A stretch of 64,000 bases of DNA from Bacteroidota bacterium (GTDB lineage Bacteria > Bacteroidota > Bacteroidia > Chitinophagales > LD1), in assembly GCA_026391075.1 (NCBI GenBank), contig JAPLES010000021.1:62001-126000 (forward strand), written 5' to 3'. The notes under the pieces were generated by a model that searched no databases, was not told the DNA's origin, and was given only the letters and a program-made list of their open reading frames with translations. The translations under genes and the position numbers were made by a program. Below, piece after piece: positions 49,433-59,145 of the stretch. Positions within the stretch are counted from its first letter, which is position 1. Each line of letters begins with the position of its first letter.

Positions 49433-50535
49433 ATTTATTTCAAAACTGCAACGGTAGCTTTGATGGCTACATTGTAAAAGAAAACAGTGTTGACCACAAA
49501 CTGATTCATCTGGACTCTATTACTGCCACTCCGGTTATCAGAGGAACTTTCCCCACTTCGGTGGCGCGCATTGCGGGCTTGTCGAATTTCTTAGTGAGCG
49601 ATATAGGTGTTACCTGTATGGCTACTATGGCTTATTCGCAAAAACTGCTTCGGTTTAATTACGGCACCTGTAATTCTACCAATGCTTACAGCTTCGATAA
49701 ATTTCCGCCACCGGTTTCATTTACTACACCCGGATCGCGTTATGTGCGCCTGATTGTTGACCAGGGCTTGCCTACCGAATCTTCGTACTGCGAAGAAGTA
49801 AATGTGAGTGCGGTAAACAACAATGTTTTAAACTTAGGACCCGATACGATGAACTGTTATGAGTCGGCAGTGTCGCTTCATGCAGGACCGGGTTTTGCTT
49901 CGTATCATTGGCAGGATGGTTTTGCCGATTCGGTTTACACGGCTTTTGCTCCCGGTATTTACAGCGTAACGGTTACTAATTATTGCGGACAAACGTTTGT
50001 TGATTCGATGGAAGTGATGGTAGACAGCACTACGCAAATTGCGCTGCGCGACACTACCATTTGCGCTAAGGACAGTGTGTTGCTTACATCGCCTTCGGGT
50101 TTTACTTCGTATCAATGGACTCCTTCGAACTATTTAGGTTGCAGCACTTGTCAGAATACTTATGCCAAGCCGGGCACCACAATTATTTATACGCTGACTG
50201 CTTTAACTCCGAATGGCTGCATGAGTATAGGCACTGCAAAAATTACAGTTACGTCCTGCACGGGTGTAGATGAAATGAACCGAATGGATTGGCGGTATGT
50301 GCGACCTAACCCTGTGAAAGACCAATTGGAAATAGGATTGAGCGGAGCGGGCGGCAGGTATGCAGTTAAAATTTACAACGCGCTTGGTCAGGTTATTAAA
50401 AACCAGCAGGAATTTATTTCTACTGAAAATGCAGAACTGAGAGTTGATGTTTCTTCCCTCGCAACAGGGCTTTACTTTTTAGAAGTGAAGAATGATAAAG
50501 GCGCTTTGTTGATTACAAAGGTGGTGAAGGAATAA
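49417..50535 (+). CDS. Frame-shifted 3' portion of the M43 protease gene, T9SS type A sorting domain
   Basis: Continuation in the other frame; ends YVRPNPVKDQLEIGLSG...LATGLYFLEVKNDKGALLITKVVKE. Confidence 0.85.
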   Translation: MVLDLNLFQNCNGSFDGYIVKENSVDHKLIHLDSITATPVIRGTFPTSVARIAGLSNFLVSDIGVTCMATMAYSQKLLRFNYGTCNSTNAYSFDKFPPPVSFTTPGSRYVRLIVDQGLPTESSYCEEVNVSAVNNNVLNLGPDTMNCYESAVSLHAGPGFASYHWQDGFADSVYTAFAPGIYSVTVTNYCGQTFVDSMEVMVDSTTQIALRDTTICAKDSVLLTSPSGFTSYQWTPSNYLGCSTCQNTYAKPGTTIIYTLTALTPNGCMSIGTAKITVTSCTGVDEMNRMDWRYVRPNPVKDQLEIGLSGAGGRYAVKIYNALGQVIKNQQEFISTENAELRVDVSSLATGLYFLEVKNDKGALLITKVVKE

Positions 50536-50574
50536 ATGATTGGGCTTTTAATTATGGAGCAAGAAATTTTTTAA

Positions 50575-50617
50575 AACAACAATGCCATCTTTCAAAAAGA
50601 TGGCATTGTTGTTTTGT
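50575..50617 (+). terminator. Intrinsic terminator
   Basis: aacaacaatgccatcttt ca aaaagatggcattgttgtttt. Confidence 0.88.
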
Positions 50618-50653
50618 AGAGGAGATGGTTATTTTTAGAACCAATAAACTAAC

Positions 50654-51793
50654 ATGTTGAGAAAAAACATTGCACTACTGGCTGCTTGCCTTTTAACTGC
50701 AATCTCCTTTAATATAAATGCACAAGTCACTGATGATGTTTTGAGCATCGCTGAGCAGATGCCGGAATATCCTGGCGGTGAGGATTCATTAATGCGCGAG
50801 GTTACTGCAAATATTGTTTATCCTAAGCAATGCCTTGATTCTAATATTCAGGGAAAGGTATTCCTTCGATTTGTGGTAAATGAAGATGGAACCATTTCAA
50901 AGATTGAGGTTATGAAAAGCCCTCATAAGTTCTTGAACGAATCAGCTATTGATGCTTTACGTAAAATCAAAAAGTTTAATCCCGGTAAACAAAACGGCAA
51001 ACCGATAAAAGTGTACTATAGTATACCCGTAGGTTTTAGAATAGAAGACACCACAAAACAAAACAAGCATGTTGATATAATGCCGGAATTTCCCGGTGGC
51101 GATGCAGCACTAATTAAATTTTTGCAAGAGAATATTCAGTATCCTAAGTTTGAAAGAGATAATGGAATACAGGGTAAGGTAATAGTCAAGTTGGTAGTGA
51201 TGGAGGATGGGACTGTGCAAGACATTAGTTTGGCAAAAAGTGTAAGTGCGGGTTTAGACGAAGAGGCAATCAGAGTTGTAAGTATGTCACCTAAATGGAA
51301 ACCGGGTTCTCAGGATGGAAAACCGGTGAGAGTTAAGTACTTGCTTCCTGTAGTTTTCAAACTGACCGGTGGTTACAACAGTCAGACTGCCTTGCCCAAA
51401 ACAATCTATGATTACATGCCAGATGGCCGCGTTGGTATGGAACGGTTCGTTAATAAACACCTAATTTATCCACCATCAGCTCTTGCTGACAAAACAGAAG
51501 CAATTATGTGGGTTATGTGTACTTTGGGAGCCGACTTAAAACTCCATCCTGATTCAATAAAAAATAGTGACTCGTTGTTTGGTCCTGAGGCATTTCGTGT
51601 TATCAATGCTTTGCCGGCTTTGGATAGTGAAGCTAAAGTTTACAGTTCGTTTTTTAAGCAAACGTATATCATCGGAATCATTTTTACCTTAGATAAACGA
51701 CAACATAACTTGGGTAGCCTTGATTGGGATAAGTCTGTACTATTTATTGGTAAAAGAAGGAGTAGAATTTTTCAAAGATGGAAACTTCGATAA
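50654..51793 (+). CDS. Periplasmic protein with tandem TonB C-terminal domains (2 clear + 1 degenerate)
   Basis: Signal peptide; MPEYPGGEDSLMREV..NIQGKVFLRFVVNEDGTISKIEV and MPEFPGGDAALIKFL..GIQGKVIVKLVVMEDGTVQDI. Confidence 0.85.
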   Translation: MLRKNIALLAACLLTAISFNINAQVTDDVLSIAEQMPEYPGGEDSLMREVTANIVYPKQCLDSNIQGKVFLRFVVNEDGTISKIEVMKSPHKFLNESAIDALRKIKKFNPGKQNGKPIKVYYSIPVGFRIEDTTKQNKHVDIMPEFPGGDAALIKFLQENIQYPKFERDNGIQGKVIVKLVVMEDGTVQDISLAKSVSAGLDEEAIRVVSMSPKWKPGSQDGKPVRVKYLLPVVFKLTGGYNSQTALPKTIYDYMPDGRVGMERFVNKHLIYPPSALADKTEAIMWVMCTLGADLKLHPDSIKNSDSLFGPEAFRVINALPALDSEAKVYSSFFKQTYIIGIIFTLDKRQHNLGSLDWDKSVLFIGKRRSRIFQRWKLR

Positions 51794-51974
51794 AGCGTTG
51801 GAACGGTTCAATTCAGCTATTAACATTTACTCACTTAATGCAGATGCATTTCATAACCGAGCAGTAATTGAAATAAAAAGCAATAAGAAAACAGAAGCCT
51901 GCGATGATTTAAGAAGAGCATATCTGCTTGGCGATATAGATGCAATGAATGGAATAAAGCAAACTTGCAAGTAG
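51720..51974 (+). CDS. TPR module, probably the frame-shifted C-terminus of the preceding TonB-domain gene
   Basis: LLVKEGVEFFKDGNFDKALERFNSAINIYSLNADAFHNRAVIEIKSNKKTEACDDLRRA. Confidence 0.7.
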   Translation: MIGISLYYLLVKEGVEFFKDGNFDKALERFNSAINIYSLNADAFHNRAVIEIKSNKKTEACDDLRRAYLLGDIDAMNGIKQTCK

Positions 51975-52041
51975 GCTTCCATGCTAAAACCAAAGAAGGC
52001 AGCGTGAGAAAGAGATGGGTGAAGATGTAAAAGCATAAAAC

Positions 52042-52078
52042 AAAAAGCGTCCCGCAGAATTGCGGGACGCTTTTTTTA
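52042..52078. terminator. Bidirectional terminator
   Basis: aaaaagcgtcccgca gaat tgcgggacgcttttttt. Confidence 0.9.
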
Positions 52079-52094
52079 TGCTTGTAAAGTAATA

Positions 52095-53372
52095 CTACTT
52101 CAATCCAAATGCAGTCTTCACTTGTTTCAGGTAGTTCAATTCTTCCCAAGGGAACAACTTCACCGTAACTGTTTTTTCGTTCTTCTTTCCTTTGTTGAAA
52201 GTCTTCTTCACTATTTCTGTCTTGCGACCCACGTGTCCGTAAGAAGCAGTTTCGCTGTAAATAGGTGTGCGCAATTTGAAACGTTGTTCGATAGCATAAG
52301 GGCGCATGTCAAAAATCTTGGCTACGCGTTTCGAAATTTCACCATCGCTCAGGTTTACTTTCGATGTGCCGTAAGTGCTTACAAAAATACCAACGGGTGC
52401 GGCTACACCAATAGCATAAGCTACCTGCACCAACACTTCATCGCAAACACCTGCTGCAACTAAATTTTTTGCTGCATGGCGCGCTGCATACGCAGCCGAT
52501 CGGTCAACCTTGCTCGGGTCTTTTCCGCTGAATGCACCACCACCGTGTGCACCTTTGCCACCATAAGTGTCAACAATAATTTTTCTTCCTGTTAAACCGG
52601 TATCACCGTGCGGTCCGCCAATTACAAACTTGCCGGTAGGGTTAACGTGATATTTTATTTTGTCGTTAAACAAAGCCTGCACTCGTTTTGGCAATTTTGC
52701 TTTCACGCGCGGAATCAAAATTTTAATCACATCATCTTTAATCTTCTTCAACATAATGGCATCGGCAGCAAAATCATCATGCTGTGTAGAAATCACAATG
52801 GCATCAATGCGCACTGGTTTGTTGTTGTCATCATATTCAATTGTCACCTGGCTCTTGGCATCAGGGCGCAAATACTTCATCGTCTTTTCTTCTCTGCGAA
52901 TAGCCGACAACTCACGTAATAATGTATGTGCAAGCTCCAATGGAAGCGGCATATAGTTATCTGTCTCGCGCGTAGCGTAACCAAACATCATTCCCTGGTC
53001 GCCCGCACCTTGTGCATTTGCCTTCGATTCAAAATCAGTTTTCGTTTTGCGGTCAACACCACGGTTAATATCAGCACTCTGCTCGTGAATAGCCGAAAGA
53101 ATTCCGCAACTGTTTGCCTCGAACATGTATTCTGCTTTGGTATAACCAATCTTGCGAATTACCTCGCGTGCAATTTCCTGCACTTCGAGATACGCTTCTG
53201 ATTTTACTTCACCTGCCAACACCACCTGTCCGGTAGTAACAAGCGTTTCACACGCCACTTTACTCTGCGGGTCGTAAGCAAGAAAATGGTCAATAAGCGC
53301 GTCCGAAATTTGGTCGGCTACTTTGTCTGGATGTCCTTCAGAAACTGATTCGGAAGTAAAAAGATATGGCAT
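52095..53372 (-). CDS. metK: S-adenosylmethionine synthetase
   Basis: [75 protein letters not shown]. Confidence 0.97.
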   Translation of the reverse strand: MPYLFTSESVSEGHPDKVADQISDALIDHFLAYDPQSKVACETLVTTGQVVLAGEVKSEAYLEVQEIAREVIRKIGYTKAEYMFEANSCGILSAIHEQSADINRGVDRKTKTDFESKANAQGAGDQGMMFGYATRETDNYMPLPLELAHTLLRELSAIRREEKTMKYLRPDAKSQVTIEYDDNNKPVRIDAIVISTQHDDFAADAIMLKKIKDDVIKILIPRVKAKLPKRVQALFNDKIKYHVNPTGKFVIGGPHGDTGLTGRKIIVDTYGGKGAHGGGAFSGKDPSKVDRSAAYAARHAAKNLVAAGVCDEVLVQVAYAIGVAAPVGIFVSTYGTSKVNLSDGEISKRVAKIFDMRPYAIEQRFKLRTPIYSETASYGHVGRKTEIVKKTFNKGKKNEKTVTVKLFPWEELNYLKQVKTAFGLK

Positions 53373-53465
53373 GTTATTTTGTTTAAGAGCGGTGAAAATA
53401 GAAAAATGAAATAAAGCAACAACAGCAGAAATGGATGTGATGAATCAAAATACGAAATGCAAAAC

Positions 53466-53538
53466 TTACACGAAGACGCAAAGACACAAAGCGAATAGCA
53501 AATCATTTTTCTTTGCGACTTCGCGCCTTTGTGTAAAT
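53466..53538. repeat. Inverted ACGCAAAG-type degenerate repeat upstream of metK
   Basis: ttacacgaagacgcaaagacacaaagcga ... tctttgcgacttcgcgcctttgtgtaa. Confidence 0.8.
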
Positions 53539-53543
53539 GAATT

Positions 53544-54890
53544 TTACAATTCAATTTTCTTCAACACCATTCTGAACCTCACCATCTGCAACACGGCCGC
53601 TACCGTTAATCCAATTATAAATCCAATCCATATTCCTTTCAATCCAAAACCAAAATTGAAAGCAAGCAAGTAGCAAGCTGGAATCATAATCAACCAATAC
53701 GAAACAAAAGCAATTACCGCAGGAAATTTTACATCCTGCATTCCGCGCAATGCACCTGCGGCAGTAGCTTGTAATCCGTCACTAATTTGAAACACTGCTG
53801 CAAAAAATAACATCGAAGAAGCAATGGAAATTACTTCGGCATTGTCTGTATAAAGTTTTGGAAGAACAGCATGGCAAGCAAAAAAGAAAGCAGCAAAAAT
53901 TAATTCAATTGCGACCGTCAAAATAAAAGCGGTGTTACCTGCCACGCGAATGCCTTCTTTATCTTTTGCTCCGTATGCATAGCCAATCATAATAGTTCCC
54001 GATGCTGAAATTCCCGTAGCCACCATAAAAGTGATACTCGCCAAACCAATAGAAATCATGTGCGCTGCTTCGGCAGAAGTGCTTATCCACCCACTCATAA
54101 TTTGTCCAGCATTAAACGCTGCTACTTCCCAAAAAAACTGCAAGCCCGCAGGAATACCGATAATCAAAATAGGTTTCACATAACTCAAACTGGCATCAGC
54201 ATATTTTATAAACTCTCTACGCAACTCACGCACTTGTTCATCGCGCCAGATGTAAATAAGGATAGAAGTGGTCATCACCACGCGCGAAATTCCATTCGCA
54301 ATCGCTGCACCTTCAATACCCATTTGCGGCAAACCGAATCTGCCGTAAATCAAAACCCAGTTCAGAAAAAAATTAAGAACTAAACCACCAAGGGTAATGA
54401 GCATGCCTATTTTTGTTCTGCCCATGCCGTCTAAAAATTGTTTAGCCGCCATGAAAAAGAAAATGAAACCCGTAGAGTAATTGACTAAATGCAGAAACTT
54501 TCCTCCGAGTACTGTATCAGTTTCGCTGTGTTTAAACACAGCAAGATTACCGGCAATCACCCAAATAATTCCTGTGAACAAAACAGTCAGCACAGCCGAA
54601 ACTACCAAGCTTGAAATGAGCACGCCAATACTTTTATGTCCTTTGCCTTCACCAAATGCTTCACTTACTAATGGCGAAACGGCAAACAGAATTCCCATGC
54701 CCGCAAGAATCGTCATCCAGTAAATACCATTCGCAAAACCCGAAGCAGCTATATACTCATGACCCAGCCCGCCAATTTGAACGGTGTCAAAAAAGCCCAT
54801 CAACACTTGTCCCAACTGCCCTGCAATAATGGGCAGGGCCAGCGTAAGCGCTTCTTTAATTTTCTGTTTATATATGGCTGATAAAATCAT
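53544..54890 (-). CDS. MATE family efflux transporter
   Basis: ALPIIAGQLGQVLMGFFDTVQIGGLG; 12 TM; QATAAGALRGMQDVKFPAVIAFVSYWLIMIPACYLL. Confidence 0.92.
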   Translation of the reverse strand: MILSAIYKQKIKEALTLALPIIAGQLGQVLMGFFDTVQIGGLGHEYIAASGFANGIYWMTILAGMGILFAVSPLVSEAFGEGKGHKSIGVLISSLVVSAVLTVLFTGIIWVIAGNLAVFKHSETDTVLGGKFLHLVNYSTGFIFFFMAAKQFLDGMGRTKIGMLITLGGLVLNFFLNWVLIYGRFGLPQMGIEGAAIANGISRVVMTTSILIYIWRDEQVRELRREFIKYADASLSYVKPILIIGIPAGLQFFWEVAAFNAGQIMSGWISTSAEAAHMISIGLASITFMVATGISASGTIMIGYAYGAKDKEGIRVAGNTAFILTVAIELIFAAFFFACHAVLPKLYTDNAEVISIASSMLFFAAVFQISDGLQATAAGALRGMQDVKFPAVIAFVSYWLIMIPACYLLAFNFGFGLKGIWIGFIIGLTVAAVLQMVRFRMVLKKIEL

Positions 54891-55045
54891 TTTACTTATT
54901 TCTCCTTATCTGTATTTCAATTCCGCATTTGTTTCATCCCGTCTGTTTCAGCGGGGCCGAAATCTGCATTCTGCGTTAAAATAAAAAACCCCACCAGCCG
55001 AAGCCAATGGGGAAAAAAAATATCTTCCTCTAATTGATTTGCTGT

Positions 55046-55234
55046 TTACTTCTTGGTTTTTTCCAACACTACTTTTCCGCGATAGATAAGTTTGTCTTCG
55101 CTCCAGTGTGCGCGGTGCAATAAATGCGCTTCGCCTGTAGTTTGGTCAACACCTGTAGTAGGGGCTTCTGCCTTGTAGTGAGTTCTTCTTTTATCTCTTC
55201 TCTGTTTCGAGATTCTATGTTTTGGATTTGGCAT
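55046..55234 (-). CDS. rpmF: 50S ribosomal protein bL32
   Basis: [25 protein letters not shown]. Confidence 0.95.
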   Translation of the reverse strand: MPNPKHRISKQRRDKRRTHYKAEAPTTGVDQTTGEAHLLHRAHWSEDKLIYRGKVVLEKTKK

Positions 55235-55275
55235 GGTCTGTAATTTTTAATTCTGATTTATTATTGATTAATGTC

Positions 55276-55797
55276 TTAGTTCTTTAAGTTCTTCAACGCT
55301 TCCCATCTAGGGTCGGCTTCTTCTTTCTTGGTTTCTTCACTCAGAAATTTTAAAACTTCCTTGTTGCATTGCGGCTCTTCGCCAGGTTTGTCGCAACCTA
55401 TAAGTTGCATTGGCAAACACAAATTGATGTATTCATAAGCCAGTTGCGAAACATCAATTACCGATTCTTCGCGACCTATATATATCACATCCGGTTCATC
55501 CTGCATGGCATTCGGGTCTTCGGCATATTTTACATAGCATGTATAATCGCCAAAAATCTCCTTGTCAAACGGAACGAGACATCTGTCGCATTCCACTTTA
55601 ACTGCACCGTCAACGAAGAAATTTAAAATAAAGAACGTTTCCTTTTTCTCGAACTCTAACCGCAAATTTACTTTGCAATCGTGTATCAGACTTTCCTCAA
55701 AATGAGCGAAAAACTGTTTGTCAATGTCATAGTTGAATTTGTGAACTCCTAACTTCAACCCCACATAAGCAATTTCAAACTCCCGTAACCCTTTCAC
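55276..55797 (-). CDS. DUF177 / YceD family protein
   Basis: VKVECDRCLVPFDKEIFGDYTCYV; directly upstream of rpmF. Confidence 0.85.
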   Translation of the reverse strand: MKGLREFEIAYVGLKLGVHKFNYDIDKQFFAHFEESLIHDCKVNLRLEFEKKETFFILNFFVDGAVKVECDRCLVPFDKEIFGDYTCYVKYAEDPNAMQDEPDVIYIGREESVIDVSQLAYEYINLCLPMQLIGCDKPGEEPQCNKEVLKFLSEETKKEEADPRWEALKNLKN

Positions 55798-55976
55798 AAT
55801 TCAATAATTTATGATGATGCTACGACTGATTTGCTACAATTTTTTCAAACAACTTTAATCAGCTTTCGCGAAAAGGACGGCAAATATAGCCGAATCACTC
55901 AAAAATCAAAACCGTTTACACAGCTCGTTTTTGAGTTGCGGAGCGGAGGTTTAACTTGCAAGCCATTATTGAAATC

Positions 55977-56465
55977 ATGAAGAAGCAATTTGTTACTTAT
56001 TATAACTCGCCTTTGGGCATTATGGAAATAAAAGGCGGTGATGCTTTTATTTGCGAAGTGAATTTTGTGCAGGAGGAGTATGAATCATCGGCAGATTTGC
56101 CCGAAAATATTCTTGAATGCAAGAAAGAACTCGAAGAATATTTTGCCGGCAAACGAAAAACGTTCTCGGTAAAAATAAAAGTTGAAGGAACGGTATTTCA
56201 AAAAAAGGTTTGGAAACAATTGCTCAAAATAAAATTTGGCGATACCACTTCTTACCTTAGTGTATCCAAAGATTTAGGAGATGTAAAAGCAATAAGAGCG
56301 GTAGGCACTGCCAATGGAAAAAATCCGATTGCCATTATTATTCCTTGCCATCGGGTAATTGGTTCCGATGGAAAACTAACAGGTTATGCAGGCGGTTTGT
56401 GGCGCAAACAATGGCTGCTGGAGCACGAAGGAAACATCTCGGGTAATAATCCAACACTGTTTTAA
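55977..56465 (+). CDS. ogt: Methylated-DNA--protein-cysteine methyltransferase
   Basis: VRAVG-type AIRAVGTANGKNPIAIIIPCHRVIGSDGKLTGYAGGLWRKQWLLEHE (PCHRV active site). Confidence 0.95.
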   Translation: MKKQFVTYYNSPLGIMEIKGGDAFICEVNFVQEEYESSADLPENILECKKELEEYFAGKRKTFSVKIKVEGTVFQKKVWKQLLKIKFGDTTSYLSVSKDLGDVKAIRAVGTANGKNPIAIIIPCHRVIGSDGKLTGYAGGLWRKQWLLEHEGNISGNNPTLF

Positions 56466-56483
56466 AATTGAGGAAATAAAAAA

Positions 56484-56512
56484 ACCGTTTCCGAAAAATC
56501 GGAAACGGCTTA
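56484..56512. terminator. Hairpin terminator
   Basis: ccgtttccga aaaa tcggaaacgg. Confidence 0.8.
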
Positions 56513-56533
56513 TATATAGATGTTCTAAGCAAA

Positions 56534-56950
56534 TTACGCTGTAGGAGCAGAATGAGTAGTAGGCGCTACGTGTTTTGCCGCAGGTCTTACTCTCTTCTTA
56601 GCTTTTTTTTTAGCAGCTGGCTTTGCAGCAGCTTTAGGAGCTGAAGCGCCTTTCACCTTTAACTGACCTTCGAGTTTTTCAATTCTCTTTTGAAGTTTAG
56701 ATACTTCAGAAGCACCCAGTTTCACAAATTTGTGAACGGCTTCGTTGTATTTAGCTTCAATTTCAGGTCTGCGGGCTTCTACTTTCTTAATCGCATCGCC
56801 TACTAGTTTCTTGCCGTCAGCTTCGCTAACTTTGCCTTTCTTTACTAATTCGTTTACGCCTTTTTGAACTACTTCAGCTGTGTGTGCTGCAAGTCCTACT
56901 CCTGAGTAGAAATATTTCTTCAGGTTTTCTTGGAGATTGTTGGTTGCCAT
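56534..56950 (-). CDS. Phasin-like protein with Ala/Lys/Pro-rich (histone H1-like) C-terminal tail
   Basis: YFYSGVGLAAHTAEVVQKGVNELVKKGKVSEADGKKLVGDAIKKVE...KAAAKPAAKKKAKKRVRPAAKH. Confidence 0.7.
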   Translation of the reverse strand: MATNNLQENLKKYFYSGVGLAAHTAEVVQKGVNELVKKGKVSEADGKKLVGDAIKKVEARRPEIEAKYNEAVHKFVKLGASEVSKLQKRIEKLEGQLKVKGASAPKAAAKPAAKKKAKKRVRPAAKHVAPTTHSAPTA

Positions 56951-57223
56951 TGTAATGGTTTTTTTGTTTAAGTTAATAATGGTTGCGTTGTAAACAGATT
57001 CAATGCCATTCATTTTTTTCCTTCAAAAAATAATTTGAATTGAAACGAAACGCCATCAAATTTATTTTGATGATGCAAATAAAACCCAATGCCAGCAAGG
57101 GTTTGCATGACTAAAGTCATTGCACAAAATAATTTTTATCAAACTTTTTCAAGCAAATGACGAAGCGCAATTGTGGCAGAACGAATTGTCAGATGCAAGA
57201 TTATTTGGCAGGAAAAGAAGCGC

Positions 57224-57275
57224 GTCATCCTGAGTTTGTCGAAGGATAAGGCGTAGACAAGCTCAGCGTCATAAA
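57224..57275. repeat. Dispersed TCATCCTGA/TTGTCGAAGGAT palindromic repeat
   Basis: gtcatcctgagtttgtcgaaggataaggcgtagacaagctcagcgtcataa; cf. 8984-9060. Confidence 0.75.
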
Positions 57276-57387
57276 GCTTTTTGTGCGGCTAACTTAAGGC
57301 TTCGCGTAACTCACAACCAAAATATTGTCGCTTACACATTTTCGGCACGGCACTAAATTTTACATTCGTATTCCTAAACCTTAACCC

Positions 57388-58089
57388 ATGCTTAAGCCAC
57401 TAGAATACCTTTACATTGTTATTGCCGCTATTGAAATTTTTGCTGAAATTACCGGTAACGAAATGGTTCGGTTTATTTCGAAACCATTGCTGATGGTAGC
57501 GTTGATTGCTTTTTATGTGCAATCAATAAACGGTAACTGGAGTAAGTTGCACAAGTTAATGGTAGCGGCATTTTTCTTTTCGTGGATTGGAGATGTGGCA
57601 CTGATGTTTGTGTTTAAGAACGAGAACTTCTTCTTAGTTGGTTTGGTAGGATTCCTTATCACACATATTCTTTACGCTGTTTCATTTGCCGATGTAACCA
57701 ATAAGAAAGCCGAAGCACTTCTTCCAAAAAAGTTTTGGGTAATTATTCCGTTGGTCATATATATGATAGCGTTGCTTTCCATGTTGGTTCCCGGAATCAC
57801 GGGCAATGAGAAGACACAACCGTTTTTAATTCCGGTGCTTGTGTATTCAACTGCTATTGCGACCATGACTATGTTTTCAATTAACCGTTACAAGCGCGTG
57901 AACGATGCTTCTTTTGCTTTGGTTTTTGGTGGGGCACTGTTGTTTATGTTTTCCGATTCCATTATTGCGACAAATAAATTTCTGCATCCGTTTGAAACGG
58001 CAAGCATCTTCATTATGGTTCTGTACACAGCCGGGCAATATTTTATTGCCAAAGGAATGTTAGCGCAATCTCCATCACCCAAAAATTAA
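57388..58089 (+). CDS. Lysoplasmalogenase (YhhN/TMEM86 family)
   Basis: Polytopic; FFFSWIGDVALMF, GFLITHILYAVSF, FGGALLFMFSDSIIATNKF. Confidence 0.85.
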   Translation: MLKPLEYLYIVIAAIEIFAEITGNEMVRFISKPLLMVALIAFYVQSINGNWSKLHKLMVAAFFFSWIGDVALMFVFKNENFFLVGLVGFLITHILYAVSFADVTNKKAEALLPKKFWVIIPLVIYMIALLSMLVPGITGNEKTQPFLIPVLVYSTAIATMTMFSINRYKRVNDASFALVFGGALLFMFSDSIIATNKFLHPFETASIFIMVLYTAGQYFIAKGMLAQSPSPKN

Positions 58090-58090
58090 A

Positions 58091-59062
58091 ATGAATACTA
58101 TGTATAAGAGTAACGGAAAAATGTTCCCGACACTGCATGAGTATTTCAATCATGTGGCCGATTCGGTTGGTACGCCAAGAGTGCATCAGCATTTTGAGTC
58201 AGATTCAGTTTTGTCTGATGGACTGAAACTGCACTTAGATGTATTGGAGTATTCGGCTGATGCGCCTACGATTGTTTTTATTCCAGGCACTGCCATTTAT
58301 GCCATGTGCTATGCTGAATTGCTTTATGCATTGGGTCAGCAGGGTTTTAATGTGGTTGGTTTTGACCCGCGTGGTCACGGTAGAAGTGAAGGCACACGAG
58401 GTGATTATACTATTCCTGAATTAATGACGGATACTCAAAATGTAATTACTTACGCCATTGAACGCTTCAATGACAAAGTGAGTGTTATGGGAAGTTCGCA
58501 AGGAGGTATTGTGGCGTTTTATTTGGCAGCAAAAGATAAGCGAATTGATTCTGTTATTTGTCAGTGCCTTGCTGATATGTCAATGCCGGAAACTGAAACA
58601 CTGGCTCGCTTTCCTTGGCTTATAAAATCTTTTAAGGCTGTTGCTTCTCGTGTAGGTAACTTAATTCCGAATATACAAATGCCCATTGAATCATACATTG
58701 ATCTAAGTGAAATTCCTCTTCGGCATTTCGGTAGCATCCGAAAATTTATTCAGCAAGACCCGTTGAGTTTGCAAACGGTTTCCATGCGCGCGCTTAAGTC
58801 ACTGGCATTTGAAGAGTTGTCAAAACCTATTGAAGAAATAAAAGTTCCTGTTTTGATTTTATTGGGAACTGATGACTCTATTTTTACGGGTCCATACACA
58901 CGGAGTATATATGATCGCATTCAGAGCGATAAAAAATTAGTTATGTATCATGGTAAAAGCCACGGCTTATTGATGGAAGCCTTAGACGAAGTTGTTCCTG
59001 AAATTACCTTGTGGATGGAAAACGTTTACGGAATGAGTTACCGCCATAAACTTCGCGCTTAA
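58091..59062 (+). CDS. Alpha/beta hydrolase (lysophospholipase-like)
   Basis: VVGFDPRGHGRSEGTRGDYT, VMGSSQGGIVAFYLA, HGKSHGLLMEA. Confidence 0.85.
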   Translation: MNTMYKSNGKMFPTLHEYFNHVADSVGTPRVHQHFESDSVLSDGLKLHLDVLEYSADAPTIVFIPGTAIYAMCYAELLYALGQQGFNVVGFDPRGHGRSEGTRGDYTIPELMTDTQNVITYAIERFNDKVSVMGSSQGGIVAFYLAAKDKRIDSVICQCLADMSMPETETLARFPWLIKSFKAVASRVGNLIPNIQMPIESYIDLSEIPLRHFGSIRKFIQQDPLSLQTVSMRALKSLAFEELSKPIEEIKVPVLILLGTDDSIFTGPYTRSIYDRIQSDKKLVMYHGKSHGLLMEALDEVVPEITLWMENVYGMSYRHKLRA

Positions 59063-59145
59063 TAAAACTGCAAACCTTTGTTGACTTGTGTTAATGCTAC
59101 AAGGCTTTCGCCTTTGCCTTTGCTTCTTCTTCCTATAATTGCATT

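Noticed and set aside
49385-49435. Programmed -1 ribosomal frameshift in the M43 gene
   Set aside because: No X_XXY_YYZ slippery heptamer or obvious downstream pseudoknot; an indel is a simpler explanation.
53373-53545. SAM riboswitch upstream of metK
   Set aside because: No recognisable SAM-I/II core; the region is explained by inverted degenerate repeats.
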